From a bacterium (lineage in GTDB: Bacteria > Patescibacteriota > Microgenomatia > Levybacterales > UBA12049): a DNA stretch of 35,776 nucleotides. A model generated the notes under the pieces. That model saw only the letters and a list, made by a program, of their open reading frames with translations, searched no databases and was not told where the DNA came from. The stretch spans positions 70,114-105,889 of the forward strand of contig JAKALS010000003.1 of assembly GCA_021813145.1 (NCBI GenBank). Direction: 5' to 3'. The first letter of the stretch is position 1. Each line of letters starts with the position of its first letter. The position numbers and the translations under genes are program-made. Below are positions 27,090-35,776 of this stretch, piece by piece.

Positions 27090-28823
27090 ATGTTATTTTC
27101 AGAATTATCTAAATACTTTGAGAAGCTGGAATCGACGTCTTCTAGACTGTCTTTGATAGAAATTCTGTCGGAGCTGTTCAAAAAGACGGATTCTAAAGAA
27201 ATAGACAAAATCACATATCTATTACAGGGAAGAATAGCTCCCTTTTTCGAGCCGCTGGAAATCGGTATGGCAGAAAAAAACGTAGCCCAGTCTCTGGCAA
27301 ATGCTTACGGTTCCACAAAGGAAGATGTGCTCAGGCTCTATCAGAGACTCGGAGATATGGGAAAAACAGCACAGGAATTAAGTCAAAACTCAAAATTCAA
27401 AACTCAAAATTTAAGCGTTGAGGAGGTATTCGAAATCCTCACCAAAATTGCCAAAACATCAGGAGAAGGGACCGTTGAGAAAAGACAGAAACTTTTTACG
27501 GATTTATTAAAAAAGCTCGATCCCGTATCCGCAAAGCATCTTGTAAGGATTCCCCTCGGAAATACAAGACTTGGGGTGGGGGACCCGACAGTCTTGGACG
27601 GGTTGGCTTTGGCAAAACTGGGGGATAAATCAAAACGAAAAATGCTTGAAGGTGCCTACAACAGAACTTCGGATTTGGGTTTAATTGCAAAAACCCTTTG
27701 GGAAAAAGGACTCCCTGCGGTTGAAGAACTCAAGGTAAGAGTCGGTGCTCCCATCCGTTCCGAACTTTGCGAAAGGCTCCCGACACCCCAAAAAATAATA
27801 GAAAAAATGGGTGAGGTAGACGCCCAATATAAATACGACGGATTCAGGGTTCAGATCCACAAAAACGGAGAGGATGTTAGAATGTTTTCGAGAAATTTGG
27901 AGGAGATGACCCATATGTTCCCGGAGCTAATAGAAGCCGCAAGAAAACAGATAAAAGCGCAAAGCGTAATCCTTGACTCGGAAGCCCTGGCTTATAACCC
28001 GGAATCCGAAGAATTTTTGCCTTTTCAGGAAACAACGAAAAGAAGAAGAAAACACGGGATAGAAGAAATGGCAGGAAAACTTCCTCTAAAGGCTTTTGTT
28101 TTTGACATACTTTATAAAAACGGCAAATCTTTAACAGAAAAGCCCCTTAAAGAAAGGATGGAAATTTTAAAAGAAACTTTGCCCGAAGATGACGTTTTAA
28201 TAAGGACAAAAAACCAGACTATAAAAGAACCTAAGGTTCTTGGAGTTTTACTCGAAGATGCAATATCAAAAGGGCTGGAGGGACTGGTTGTAAAAAAGCT
28301 TGAAAGCCCCTACGAGGCGGGAGGACGGAATTTTAACTGGGTAAAACTTAAGAGGCATTCGGGAGGAGAATTGAACGATACAATTGACTGTGTAATCCTG
28401 GGTTATATTGCGGGAAAAGGCAAAAGAGCCGAGTTTGGAGCAGGAGCTTTATTGGTGGGACTCTATGACAGCGAGAAAGACGAATTTGTAACCGTTTCAA
28501 AAATAGGGACAGGATTATCTGATGAAGAGTGGAAAGAGATCCATAAACGGGCAGACAGGATAAGGGTAGATAAAAAACCGGCAAGGGTAAATTCTCTGAT
28601 TACCCCTTCCGTTTGGATTAAGCCCGAGATTGTAATAGAAGTTCTGGCAGACGAGATTACAAGATCTCCCATTCATACCGCAGGTAAATATGGGGAAGAA
28701 GCGGGATACGCTTTAAGATTTCCAAGGCTCGTTTCCTTTAGGGGTTCGGATAAAAAGGCCGAAGACGCAACAACGGTTAAGGAATTAATAGAAATGTATT
28801 CCGATCAGGGGAAAAAAGATTGA
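27090..28823 (+). CDS. ATP-dependent DNA ligase (archaeal/LigI-like)
   Basis: QYKYDGFRVQIHKNGEDVRMFSRNLEEMT...LDSEALAYN...EGLVVKKLESPYEAGGRNFNWVKLKR. Confidence 0.94.
   Translation: MLFSELSKYFEKLESTSSRLSLIEILSELFKKTDSKEIDKITYLLQGRIAPFFEPLEIGMAEKNVAQSLANAYGSTKEDVLRLYQRLGDMGKTAQELSQNSKFKTQNLSVEEVFEILTKIAKTSGEGTVEKRQKLFTDLLKKLDPVSAKHLVRIPLGNTRLGVGDPTVLDGLALAKLGDKSKRKMLEGAYNRTSDLGLIAKTLWEKGLPAVEELKVRVGAPIRSELCERLPTPQKIIEKMGEVDAQYKYDGFRVQIHKNGEDVRMFSRNLEEMTHMFPELIEAARKQIKAQSVILDSEALAYNPESEEFLPFQETTKRRRKHGIEEMAGKLPLKAFVFDILYKNGKSLTEKPLKERMEILKETLPEDDVLIRTKNQTIKEPKVLGVLLEDAISKGLEGLVVKKLESPYEAGGRNFNWVKLKRHSGGELNDTIDCVILGYIAGKGKRAEFGAGALLVGLYDSEKDEFVTVSKIGTGLSDEEWKEIHKRADRIRVDKKPARVNSLITPSVWIKPEIVIEVLADEITRSPIHTAGKYGEEAGYALRFPRLVSFRGSDKKAEDATTVKELIEMYSDQGKKD
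27383..27410 (+). repeat. In-frame period-7 tandem repeat inside the DNA ligase gene
   Basis: TCAAAAC|TCAAAAT|TCAAAAC|TCAAAAT. Confidence 0.85.
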
Positions 28824-28828
28824 TCCTC

Positions 28829-29191
28829 TTACCTGATTGCGCTAAAAACCAGGACTGCGGCTTTCCTTAAAATTCCATTCGGTCTTTTTGGTTTTTCTTC
28901 TTTTTGTCCGTGTCTTTGCAGCTCATCTTGAACGGTTTCGTCTAAATAAGCATTTATATCCCTATAACCCTGAACTTTTACCGTTCCGTCCGGATAAAAA
29001 GATTCCCGATAGACAGGATTTGTCGAAACTTCTTCTTTTTGGCTATTAAGTGCGGTAGGTCCATCTATCGCCCTGTTCCAAGAGCGGGCGGCCGAAACAA
29101 CAGCCTTTTCCAAAGTGGGAATAATCTCAATTTCTCTCGATAAAGACATGGATAACATAATTATTATCACAGGCGTTTTTTTGAATTGCAA
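28829..29191 (-). CDS. Hypothetical protein
   Basis: ORF on the opposite strand between + genes. The start is uncertain (a later ATG giving MLSMSLSREIEI is plausible). Confidence 0.5.
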   Translation of the reverse strand: MQFKKTPVIIIMLSMSLSREIEIIPTLEKAVVSAARSWNRAIDGPTALNSQKEEVSTNPVYRESFYPDGTVKVQGYRDINAYLDETVQDELQRHGQKEEKPKRPNGILRKAAVLVFSAIR

Positions 29192-29293
29192 GAAGCAATT
29201 TTAGACTTGGTATTGATTTTTAAGGGTATTTGAGCTAATGTTAAATTAATTATCCCTCTTTTTTTAAGCTCGAGGGCGAAGGGAGGTGAAAAT

Positions 29294-29734
29294 ATGGCAG
29301 AAGCAAAAACAAAAGCTTTCATGGCCACATTGGAGGATACTTTTGCAAAACTTCCTCCGCTCTCGCCTAGTGTCCGCGAAGTTATAGTCACAATTGCTCC
29401 CTGGCTCGCTTTAATATTTGGAGTGTTGGGAGTGTTGGGTTCACTATCGGCTTTCGGTCTTGCCGCAGTTTTTTCTCCCGTGGCGGCACTGGGAGGAGGA
29501 GTAGGCATGGCAACTACTTTTATGGTGGCTGCGGTCCTTTCTCTTATTTATAGCGTAGCAATGCTGGTTGCTACACCGAGTCTTTTTAAAAAGAAGGCCT
29601 TCGGTTGGACACTATTATTTTGGTCCGAGGTGGTTTCATTGGTTGCACAGGTCCTTTATTTTTCGGTCGTGGGAGTTTTAATTTCTCTAATAGCGTTCTA
29701 TTTCTTATTTCAAATAAAAAGTTATTATAAATAA
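29294..29734 (+). CDS. Hypothetical four-helix membrane protein
   Basis: Strong Shine-Dalgarno GGGAGGTGAAAAT-ATGG and several hydrophobic segments. Confidence 0.65.
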   Translation: MAEAKTKAFMATLEDTFAKLPPLSPSVREVIVTIAPWLALIFGVLGVLGSLSAFGLAAVFSPVAALGGGVGMATTFMVAAVLSLIYSVAMLVATPSLFKKKAFGWTLLFWSEVVSLVAQVLYFSVVGVLISLIAFYFLFQIKSYYK

Positions 29735-29753
29735 GAGATAGAGGCATTAATAG

Positions 29754-29784
29754 AAGGGCTATTCCAAAATGGGTAGCCCTTTTG
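29754..29784 (+). terminator. Rho-independent terminator
   Basis: AAGGGCTA-ttccaaaatggg-TAGCCCTTTTGTTTT. Confidence 0.8.
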
Positions 29785-29893
29785 TTTTCGGGTTAGGCGC
29801 TTTGCCTTGTCAAACAAGCGGACTCCTTCGTCCCTGCTTCACCCTTGGTTATTACGTAATCAACAATTTTAACGGGGTGTATAATATGGCCAA

Positions 29894-30535
29894 ATGTTTC
29901 AAGACAGAGAAGATGCAGCAGTCAGATTATCCAAAAAACTAAAAAACGTTGTTAACAAAAACACCGTGGTTATTGCTTTGACAAGGGGAGGGGTGATTTT
30001 GGGGAAGGTGATAGGTGATTACTTTAGTATTGCCTGGGGAGCGATAGTAGTAAAAAAGATAACAGCCCCTTTTAACAGCGAATTGGCTATAGGAGCCGTT
30101 GCTCCTAATAATATTGTTTACTGGAATGAAAAACTCTGCAAAGAACTGGGAATAACTAAAGAAGAAAAGTTAAGGCTTAGGGAAAGAAAAGAAGTTGAAA
30201 GGATTAGTCAGGAAATAATATTCAAAAAACCGGGAATTCCTTTTAAAGGCAAAGACGTCATCCTTGTAGATGACGGAGTGGCAACCGGAGCAACGGTTAA
30301 AGCAGCCTCCAGGTATCTGAAGAAAAAAAAGGCAAAAAAAATATTGCTTGCAGTGCCTGTTGTTTCAAAAGGAATAATACGAGATATTAAGACATATTTT
30401 GATACTATTATATCTTTGTCCGAACCGAAAGATTTTTATGCAGTAGGAGAATTTTATAAATATTTTCCTCAAGTCACAAATAGGGAAGTAATAAATTTAC
30501 TGGATACTAGAAATTACACGATTAAAAATTTATAA
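29894..30535 (+). CDS. Phosphoribosyltransferase family protein
   Basis: KDVILVDDGVATGATVKAASRYL PRPP motif. Confidence 0.88.
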   Translation: MFQDREDAAVRLSKKLKNVVNKNTVVIALTRGGVILGKVIGDYFSIAWGAIVVKKITAPFNSELAIGAVAPNNIVYWNEKLCKELGITKEEKLRLRERKEVERISQEIIFKKPGIPFKGKDVILVDDGVATGATVKAASRYLKKKKAKKILLAVPVVSKGIIRDIKTYFDTIISLSEPKDFYAVGEFYKYFPQVTNREVINLLDTRNYTIKNL

Positions 30536-30545
30536 TGTTAAAACT

Positions 30546-31169
30546 ATGAAAATTATAGTGGGTCTCGGTAATCCGGGAGAGAAATACGAAAAGACAAGAC
30601 ATAACCTCGGTTTTGTAGTGCTTGACCATTTTTTAAAGAGTTTTGAACCGGTAAGGGAAGGAGATTGGGCGGAATCAAAAAAATTTAAAAGTGACGTAGC
30701 TCAGATTTTGTGGCAGCCCAAATCCGGAAAAGAGGAGCAGGTTTTACTCATCAAGCCCCGAACCTATATGAACAATTCGGGAATGGCCGTAAAAGCGGTA
30801 AAGGACTTTTATAAGGCGCAAGATTCCGATATATGGGTTGTTCACGACGACGTTGATTTGGCTTTAGGCCTTATGAAAATAAGGCTGGGAGGGGCTTCGG
30901 CGGGACATCGAGGCGTAGACTCGATAATTGAATCTTTGGGCTCAGATAAATTCTGGAGATTCAGACTGGGAATAGGACATCCAAGGCAAAATCCAAAAGA
31001 AGGCGGAAAAGCTATTTACTTTAGGGGAGTAGACGATTATGTCTTAGGCGAAATGGCGGGGCAGGATTGGAGTAAAGCCAAGGTCCTTGTTAAAAAAGCA
31101 GTAGAAGCTATTGAAACAGCCCTGGAAAAAGATTTGACGGTTGCAATGAATAGGTTCAATTCAAAATGA
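30546..31169 (+). CDS. pth: Peptidyl-tRNA hydrolase
   Basis: MKIIVGLGNPGEKYEKTRHNLGFVVLD...KPRTYMNNSGMAV...HDDVDLALG...GGASAGHRGVDSI. Confidence 0.96.
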   Translation: MKIIVGLGNPGEKYEKTRHNLGFVVLDHFLKSFEPVREGDWAESKKFKSDVAQILWQPKSGKEEQVLLIKPRTYMNNSGMAVKAVKDFYKAQDSDIWVVHDDVDLALGLMKIRLGGASAGHRGVDSIIESLGSDKFWRFRLGIGHPRQNPKEGGKAIYFRGVDDYVLGEMAGQDWSKAKVLVKKAVEAIETALEKDLTVAMNRFNSK

Positions 31170-31247
31170 GTCCCGTTAGAAAGTTCTCTTTTAATCTAGA
31201 TTTTATATTTTTAAAGCACAGCCTTGAAAGGAGGTCTCTTTGACGGG

Positions 31248-31514
31248 ATGAAGTCTGTTAACCAGGTTCTAAAAAAATTTAATCCCGTACAGGATAAATA
31301 TGTTTCAAGGGATTTCCAGGCCTTCGGAATATACTTAGCGGAGGAACTGGATGACTACAAGCACAGAAGTCTTTACATAAAACTTGCTAAGACTGTTCAC
31401 CGTTCTGTTCTTGAAAAAGCCCTTTCTTTTGTTTCCGACTCAAATGCAAACAACAAAGGCGCCCTTTTTATGTGGAAACTGAAACAATTAAGAACGCAAG
31501 CCCAACAAAAATGA
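31248..31514 (+). CDS. Conserved hypothetical protein
   Basis: ATG at 31248 preceded by AAAGGAGG. Sequence MKSVNQVLKKFNPVQDKYVSRDFQAFGIYLAEELDD. Confidence 0.7.
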   Translation: MKSVNQVLKKFNPVQDKYVSRDFQAFGIYLAEELDDYKHRSLYIKLAKTVHRSVLEKALSFVSDSNANNKGALFMWKLKQLRTQAQQK

Positions 31515-32038
31515 CCAGAAATAAACCCCTTTTTATTTTTTTCCTATTTTTTTCTTTTCTTTTTTCGATGGGCCTTTTTATTTTTAGGGACGTTTTTAAA
31601 GATGCTGCAAGTCTTGGCTTATTAGGCATTTTTATAATCAATTTTATAGCAAGTGCCAGTTTCTTTGCATCAGGTCCCGCTTTTCTAACAATAATAGCGG
31701 GAGGCTCTCTCTATCCTCCTCTGTTTGTCGCTTTGGCTTCGTCCTTAGGTTCGGCAGCCGGAGATCTGATTTCTTATGTTTTCGGTCTTTCGGGAAGGAA
31801 TATAACAATAGAGAGGCTTAAGAAAAAGCTTTGGTTCACTATTTTGGAGGGCTTATTCAAAAAATATGGAATTCTCTTTATATTTTTATTTGCTTTATTG
31901 CCTAATCCTTTTTTTGATGCGATAGGTCTATTCGCCGGAGCATTGGGTTTCCCGTTAAGAAAATTTTTTATTTTCATTTTTGCCGGTAGATTTATCAGGT
32001 TTGTATTGCTTGCTCTAATTGGAGCTCGGTACTATTAA
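31511..32038 (+). CDS. VTT/TVP38-DedA-like membrane protein
   Basis: ATGA overlap with the previous gene. Sequence GPAFLTIIAGGSLYPPLFVALASSLGSAAGDLISYVFGLSGR. Confidence 0.75.
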   Translation: MTRNKPLFIFFLFFSFLFSMGLFIFRDVFKDAASLGLLGIFIINFIASASFFASGPAFLTIIAGGSLYPPLFVALASSLGSAAGDLISYVFGLSGRNITIERLKKKLWFTILEGLFKKYGILFIFLFALLPNPFFDAIGLFAGALGFPLRKFFIFIFAGRFIRFVLLALIGARYY

Positions 32039-32042
32039 GCTT

Positions 32043-32312
32043 ATGCAGGCACACGTTTTTGTTCATGGTTTTGTACAAGGTGTAGGCTACAGACAAGCTG
32101 TAAAAAGAAAAGCCAAGTCCTTGAGGCTTACGGGATGGGTAAAAAATCTTGGGGATGGAAGGGTAGAAGCACTCTTTTGTGGCGATAAAAAGGTGATAGA
32201 AGAAGTGCTTGGATTTTGCAAAAAGGGCCCTTTTTTTTCGGAAGTTAAGCACGTAGAAGTGGAATGGGACGATAAAAATAGTGATTTTAAAACCTTCGAG
32301 ATAGTCCGCTAG
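32043..32312 (+). CDS. acyP: Acylphosphatase
   Basis: QAHVFVHGFVQGVGYRQAVKRKAKSLRLTGWVKNLGDGRVEALF. Confidence 0.94.
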   Translation: MQAHVFVHGFVQGVGYRQAVKRKAKSLRLTGWVKNLGDGRVEALFCGDKKVIEEVLGFCKKGPFFSEVKHVEVEWDDKNSDFKTFEIVR

Positions 32313-33415
32313 CTTATTTTTTTAGAAACCGCAAGGCTTGCTATTATTGTCACAATCGGTACGGAGAGAATAAGTCCCACGCTTCCCGCGATTATTCTTA
32401 TTATTTCGTCTGCGATTATTTCATTGTTTAAAATAACCCAATAGGGAAGGTGGGCGGGATTAAGCGCAAGAAAAATAAAAATAGCGAGAGAGCTTCCCGC
32501 ATATGCCAAAACAAGCGTATTAACAAGAGATGCTATGTGTTCTTTTCCGACAATCAGTCCTTTTTCCGCAAGCTGAGTAAATCTTAATTTGTCGTTTGCA
32601 TCTTTAAGTTCAAATATGGTTGCCGCCTGTGTCGTTGTTATGTCGTTTAGGGCCCCCAGGGTTCCGATTATTATTCCGCTTAAAAAGAGCCCTTTTATAT
32701 TAATAAAACTTGTCGTTCCCGTTTGAAGAGTAGCAAAATCCTCGTTGCCAAGACCGGTAAGCTTGGCAAAACTTATTGCAAGAATAGAAAAAGCGGCGGC
32801 AAGCATAAGAGCAGTAAGAGTAGAAAATAGTGCGATAGTGGTTTTCTTGGATATCCCATGAGCGAGGAAGGTGCTTACGATAATAATTACAACGGAGCCT
32901 ATTACGGTAACCGTAAGAGGATCGCTTCCCGAAAGAATATTAGGTACTATAAAAAGCATAATAACTGTAAGGCTAAAAAGCATACCAAAAAGCGAGCCAA
33001 GACCCTTTAATCCTGCGACGACCAAAATAAGTACAACAAATACGACGGCAAGTATTATTAAAGGAGTAATTCTATAGGCATCGTAAATTGAATAAGAAGT
33101 TTTTCCCTGGGTATCCTTTATTTTTGTTAAGACGACGTCTTCTCCCGCACTCACTTCCTGGCCTTTGGTTATTTGTGTTGTTTTCCCGTAGTCTATGGTT
33201 ATGCTTTTTCCGGTGTCCGGCCCGGATGTAACTTTTACAATAAGGGTCTGATAAAGAGCTTTATACCCCATTATTTCGGTTTGTCCTGAAGAAATTATTT
33301 TTTCGACTTTTCCTAAATAGTATTGCTGGGAGGGAATAGAGGTTTGGGCAAAAACTTTCGGTATAAAAACAAAAAATGCAAGGAAAGAAAAAAGTATAAG
33401 CCACAACTTTTTCAT
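32309..33415 (-). CDS. YibE/F-like membrane protein
   Basis: Signal peptide, OB-like N-domain, multiple transmembrane helices, and GIIIGTLGALNDITTTQAATIFEL. Confidence 0.9.
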   Translation of the reverse strand: MKKLWLILFSFLAFFVFIPKVFAQTSIPSQQYYLGKVEKIISSGQTEIMGYKALYQTLIVKVTSGPDTGKSITIDYGKTTQITKGQEVSAGEDVVLTKIKDTQGKTSYSIYDAYRITPLIILAVVFVVLILVVAGLKGLGSLFGMLFSLTVIMLFIVPNILSGSDPLTVTVIGSVVIIIVSTFLAHGISKKTTIALFSTLTALMLAAAFSILAISFAKLTGLGNEDFATLQTGTTSFINIKGLFLSGIIIGTLGALNDITTTQAATIFELKDANDKLRFTQLAEKGLIVGKEHIASLVNTLVLAYAGSSLAIFIFLALNPAHLPYWVILNNEIIADEIIRIIAGSVGLILSVPIVTIIASLAVSKKIS

Positions 33416-33465
33416 TCTTGAGATTATACCAAAAAATTATTTAAAAGAACTGAATAAAACGGATA

Positions 33466-33494
33466 TTGACAAATGCAACTAAGTTGCATATAAT
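33466..33494 (+). promoter_or_regulatory. Promoter with embedded 17-bp perfect palindromic operator
   Basis: TTGACA (33466-33471), 17-bp spacer, TATAAT (33489-33494). ATGCAACTAAGTTGCAT (33473-33489) fills the spacer. Confidence 0.82.
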
Positions 33495-33502
33495 TCATCT
33501 CT

Positions 33503-33889
33503 ATGGATTTAAAAAGTACTCCGGCAAGAGATGCAATATTATGCTTTTTAAAAAGCTCAAAGTCTCCGGTGGACGTAGAACAAATAATTGAATATTTAAG
33601 GTCTAATAACTTAAATACCAATAAAGTAACAGTTTATAGAAACATAGAGCGTCTTTATAAAGACGGGGAAGTGGAAAGACTGGAATTTGGAGAGGGAAAG
33701 TTTAGATACGAGCTTAAGAAAAATCATCATCACCATTTAATATGTACAGGTTGCGGAAAAATAGAGGAAGTTGAGGGTGATTTCTTGAATAAAATGGAAG
33801 AAGAAATATACAGGACCGGGGGATTTAAGGTAAAAAATCATGTTTTGGAATTCTACGGACTGTGTAGAAAGTGCCAAATAAAAAATTAA
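33503..33889 (+). CDS. Fur-family metalloregulator (Zur/Fur/PerR-like)
   Basis: TPARDAILCFLKSSKSPVDVEQIIEYLRSNNLNTNKVTVYRNIERLYKDGEVERLEFG...HHHHLICTGCGKIEEV...GLCRKC. Confidence 0.94.
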   Translation: MDLKSTPARDAILCFLKSSKSPVDVEQIIEYLRSNNLNTNKVTVYRNIERLYKDGEVERLEFGEGKFRYELKKNHHHHLICTGCGKIEEVEGDFLNKMEEEIYRTGGFKVKNHVLEFYGLCRKCQIKN

Positions 33890-33890
33890 T

Positions 33891-34619
33891 ATGGATGCGG
33901 TTTTATTGTCATTTCTTACTTTTGTTTCTACGTCTTTAGGCGGGATTTTTGCCCTAAAAAACAGAGATAAACTCCATCTTATAATGAGCCTGACCGCAGG
34001 GGTTTTGATGGGAGTTGTGTTCTTTGACTTAATGCCTGAAATTTTTAATCTCTCAAAACAAAACAATTTTGATATTACCCCTACGCTAATAGCCCTAATT
34101 TTTGGTTTTTTCCTTATTCACATTCTTGAGAAATTTGCACTGATCCACAGCAGAAGGCATGAAGAAGAATACGCTTCCCATCGTCATCCCACAGTAGGAT
34201 TGATCAATGCTACCGGACTTTCTTTCCATAGTTTTTTAGATGGAGTTGGGATAGGTTTAGGATTTCAGGTAAGCGTAAGCGTTGGCCTCATTGTAGCTCT
34301 AGCGGTAATAGCACACGATTTCTCGGACGGATTAAATACCGTTACTTTAATGCTTAGTCATAAAAACAGCGTCAAGCGTTCATCAATTTTACTTTTAGTG
34401 GATGCTACTACTCCTATATTAGGTGCCTTATCCACCTTGCTCTTTTCCATTTCCGATAATATACTCATGCTTTATTTAGGTTTTTTTGCAGGGTTCCTTC
34501 TTTATATAGGGGCAAGCGATTTGCTTCCAGAAGCACATAGCGAAAAGAGTTCTTTCAAAATGATTGGCTTGACGCTAATGGGAACTTTATTTATATTTAT
34601 AGTCACGCGGTTTACTTAA
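33891..34619 (+). CDS. ZIP family metal transporter
   Basis: SFHSFLDGVGIGLGF and VIAHDFSDGLNTV ZIP helix motifs, and multiple transmembrane helices. Confidence 0.9.
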   Translation: MDAVLLSFLTFVSTSLGGIFALKNRDKLHLIMSLTAGVLMGVVFFDLMPEIFNLSKQNNFDITPTLIALIFGFFLIHILEKFALIHSRRHEEEYASHRHPTVGLINATGLSFHSFLDGVGIGLGFQVSVSVGLIVALAVIAHDFSDGLNTVTLMLSHKNSVKRSSILLLVDATTPILGALSTLLFSISDNILMLYLGFFAGFLLYIGASDLLPEAHSEKSSFKMIGLTLMGTLFIFIVTRFT

Positions 34620-35151
34620 TTTTGCAAAATTTGCCCTCGTAGATACTTCTTAAGCTGTAAAATACGGAAAAAATAAGAAGGGCGATCACTATTATATGTA
34701 ATCCCAATGCTCCAAAAGGAATAAATGACAAAGAGGCGGAAAGTCCTACGAGAGAGAGAAGTGAGAATCCGCAGGAAGAGCAACCTGCGACCGCAAATCC
34801 CACCAAGGCGCTTCCTCCGACAGTAAAACTTACCTTCCCCCTTTTATTTTCCAAAGATGCTATGGTCTTAATAATCAATAAAATATTCATGCCTACCAAA
34901 AGAGAAGTTATAACAAGAAGAACAAAGTCCAGGTAAGAAAAAGCGGTGATTGACCCTTCAAGAAGAGCAAGAACGATGGAAGTTTTATAGTTAACGGGAA
35001 AGTTTCCGGTGATAGTCCGGTAAGTCAGATTGTAGTTTAAAATAAGCACGGAAAAAGCAAAATAAATAAAAGAGAAGAGAAGAATATAGAAAATTGATTT
35101 AAAAGAGAAGATTTCTTCTTTTGCCGTTGTGCCGTAAGAGGATAAGGGCAT
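34612..35151 (-). CDS. Uncharacterised multi-pass membrane protein with a GCSSCG motif
   Basis: GGSALVGFAVAGCSSCGFSLLSLVGLSASLSFIPFGALGLHIIVIALLI; multiple transmembrane helices. Confidence 0.75.
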   Translation of the reverse strand: MPLSSYGTTAKEEIFSFKSIFYILLFSFIYFAFSVLILNYNLTYRTITGNFPVNYKTSIVLALLEGSITAFSYLDFVLLVITSLLVGMNILLIIKTIASLENKRGKVSFTVGGSALVGFAVAGCSSCGFSLLSLVGLSASLSFIPFGALGLHIIVIALLIFSVFYSLRSIYEGKFCKIK

Positions 35152-35152
35152 G

Positions 35153-35776
35153 TTATTTTGCTTTTGCCAGTTCCTGATCTATAAGAGTTTTAAATGCGCT
35201 GTAGGGTTGTGCTCCTACCACCGATTGTCCGTCTACAAAGCTTGTCGGCGTTCCGCTTACTCCCGCAGCCTGTCCTTCTTTTACATCATTTGCAACCTGG
35301 GAAGCATATTTATCCGTGTCGAGACAATTGTTGAATTGTTGTGTATTTAAGCCCAGATCTGCTGCAAACTGTTCGAGGTTTGCCTTGCTGAACGCCCCCG
35401 AATTCTCTGCCCCCTGGTGTTTATAAAGGTAATCATGGTAATCCCAGAATTTACCCTGATCGTTTGCGCAATAAGCGGCTTCGGCCGCCCATGTCGATTC
35501 CTGTCCCAGGAAAGCATAGTTTCTGAATGCAAATTTAACTTTTCCGGTATTAACGTAGTCTTTTATCAAAGGAGCTTCTACATTTGAAAACCATTGTTCG
35601 CAGAAAGGGCACTGGAAATCGGCAAATTCGACCACGGTCACTTTTGCATTTTTATCGCCTAAAACAGGGAAGGGACCAGTGCTTACATTTACTTTGGCTC
35701 CCGGAGCCGGAGTTGCACCGGGTGTCCCCTGTACCGCTACCTGCTGATTACCCGCAGAGCTCTGACCTTCAAGATA
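35153..35776 (-). CDS. DsbA-like thioredoxin-fold protein, N-terminus beyond window edge
   Basis: VTVVEFADFQCPFCEQWF active site and GVSGTPTSFVDGQSVVGAQPYSAF. The frame remains open to 35776 (YLEGQSSAGNQQVAVQGTPGATPAPGAKVNVSTGPFPVLGDKNAK). Confidence 0.92.
   Translation of the reverse strand, partial: YLEGQSSAGNQQVAVQGTPGATPAPGAKVNVSTGPFPVLGDKNAKVTVVEFADFQCPFCEQWFSNVEAPLIKDYVNTGKVKFAFRNYAFLGQESTWAAEAAYCANDQGKFWDYHDYLYKHQGAENSGAFSKANLEQFAADLGLNTQQFNNCLDTDKYASQVANDVKEGQAAGVSGTPTSFVDGQSVVGAQPYSAFKTLIDQELAKAK

Overview
This window looks like a slice of a Patescibacteria/CPR chromosome, probably Microgenomates-like. That lineage call is inference from gene content: adenosylcobalamin-dependent RNR, archaeal-like UMP kinase and ATP-dependent ligase, DUF5667, YibE/F, and CPR-type hypotheticals. 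Most of it is densely packed housekeeping genes (nrdR, nrdJ, ATR, murI, murD, tgt, trpS, ftsH, mutM, pyrH-like, recF, pth and others). The most interesting signals are non-coding. (1) On the minus strand at 11857-12114 there is a complete, very small (189 nt) group I intron. It splits an initiator-type tRNA-Met between U33 and C34. P1-P9 are readable, with GUAA tetraloops on P2 and P9, but the host tRNA has an aberrant elbow. An apparent LAGLIDADG-like ORF and a second, intact tRNA-Met lie next to it. (2) A cobalamin riboswitch with a terminator that contains the ribosome-binding site sits in front of an uncharacterised zinc-ribbon protein, directly after nrdR-nrdJ-ATR. (3) There is a family of degenerate period-7/8 A-rich tandem repeats, each locus with its own motif. 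Several are inserted in frame inside conserved enzymes (MurD, Tgt, glycosyltransferase twice, DNA ligase) and others lie at gene boundaries. (4) Other regulatory elements include paired NrdR-like boxes, a perfect 17-bp operator in a fur promoter, an attenuator-like hairpin abutting the pyrH start codon, and a tRNA-Ile with a UAU anticodon. All calls were made by eye. No searches or folding programs were run.
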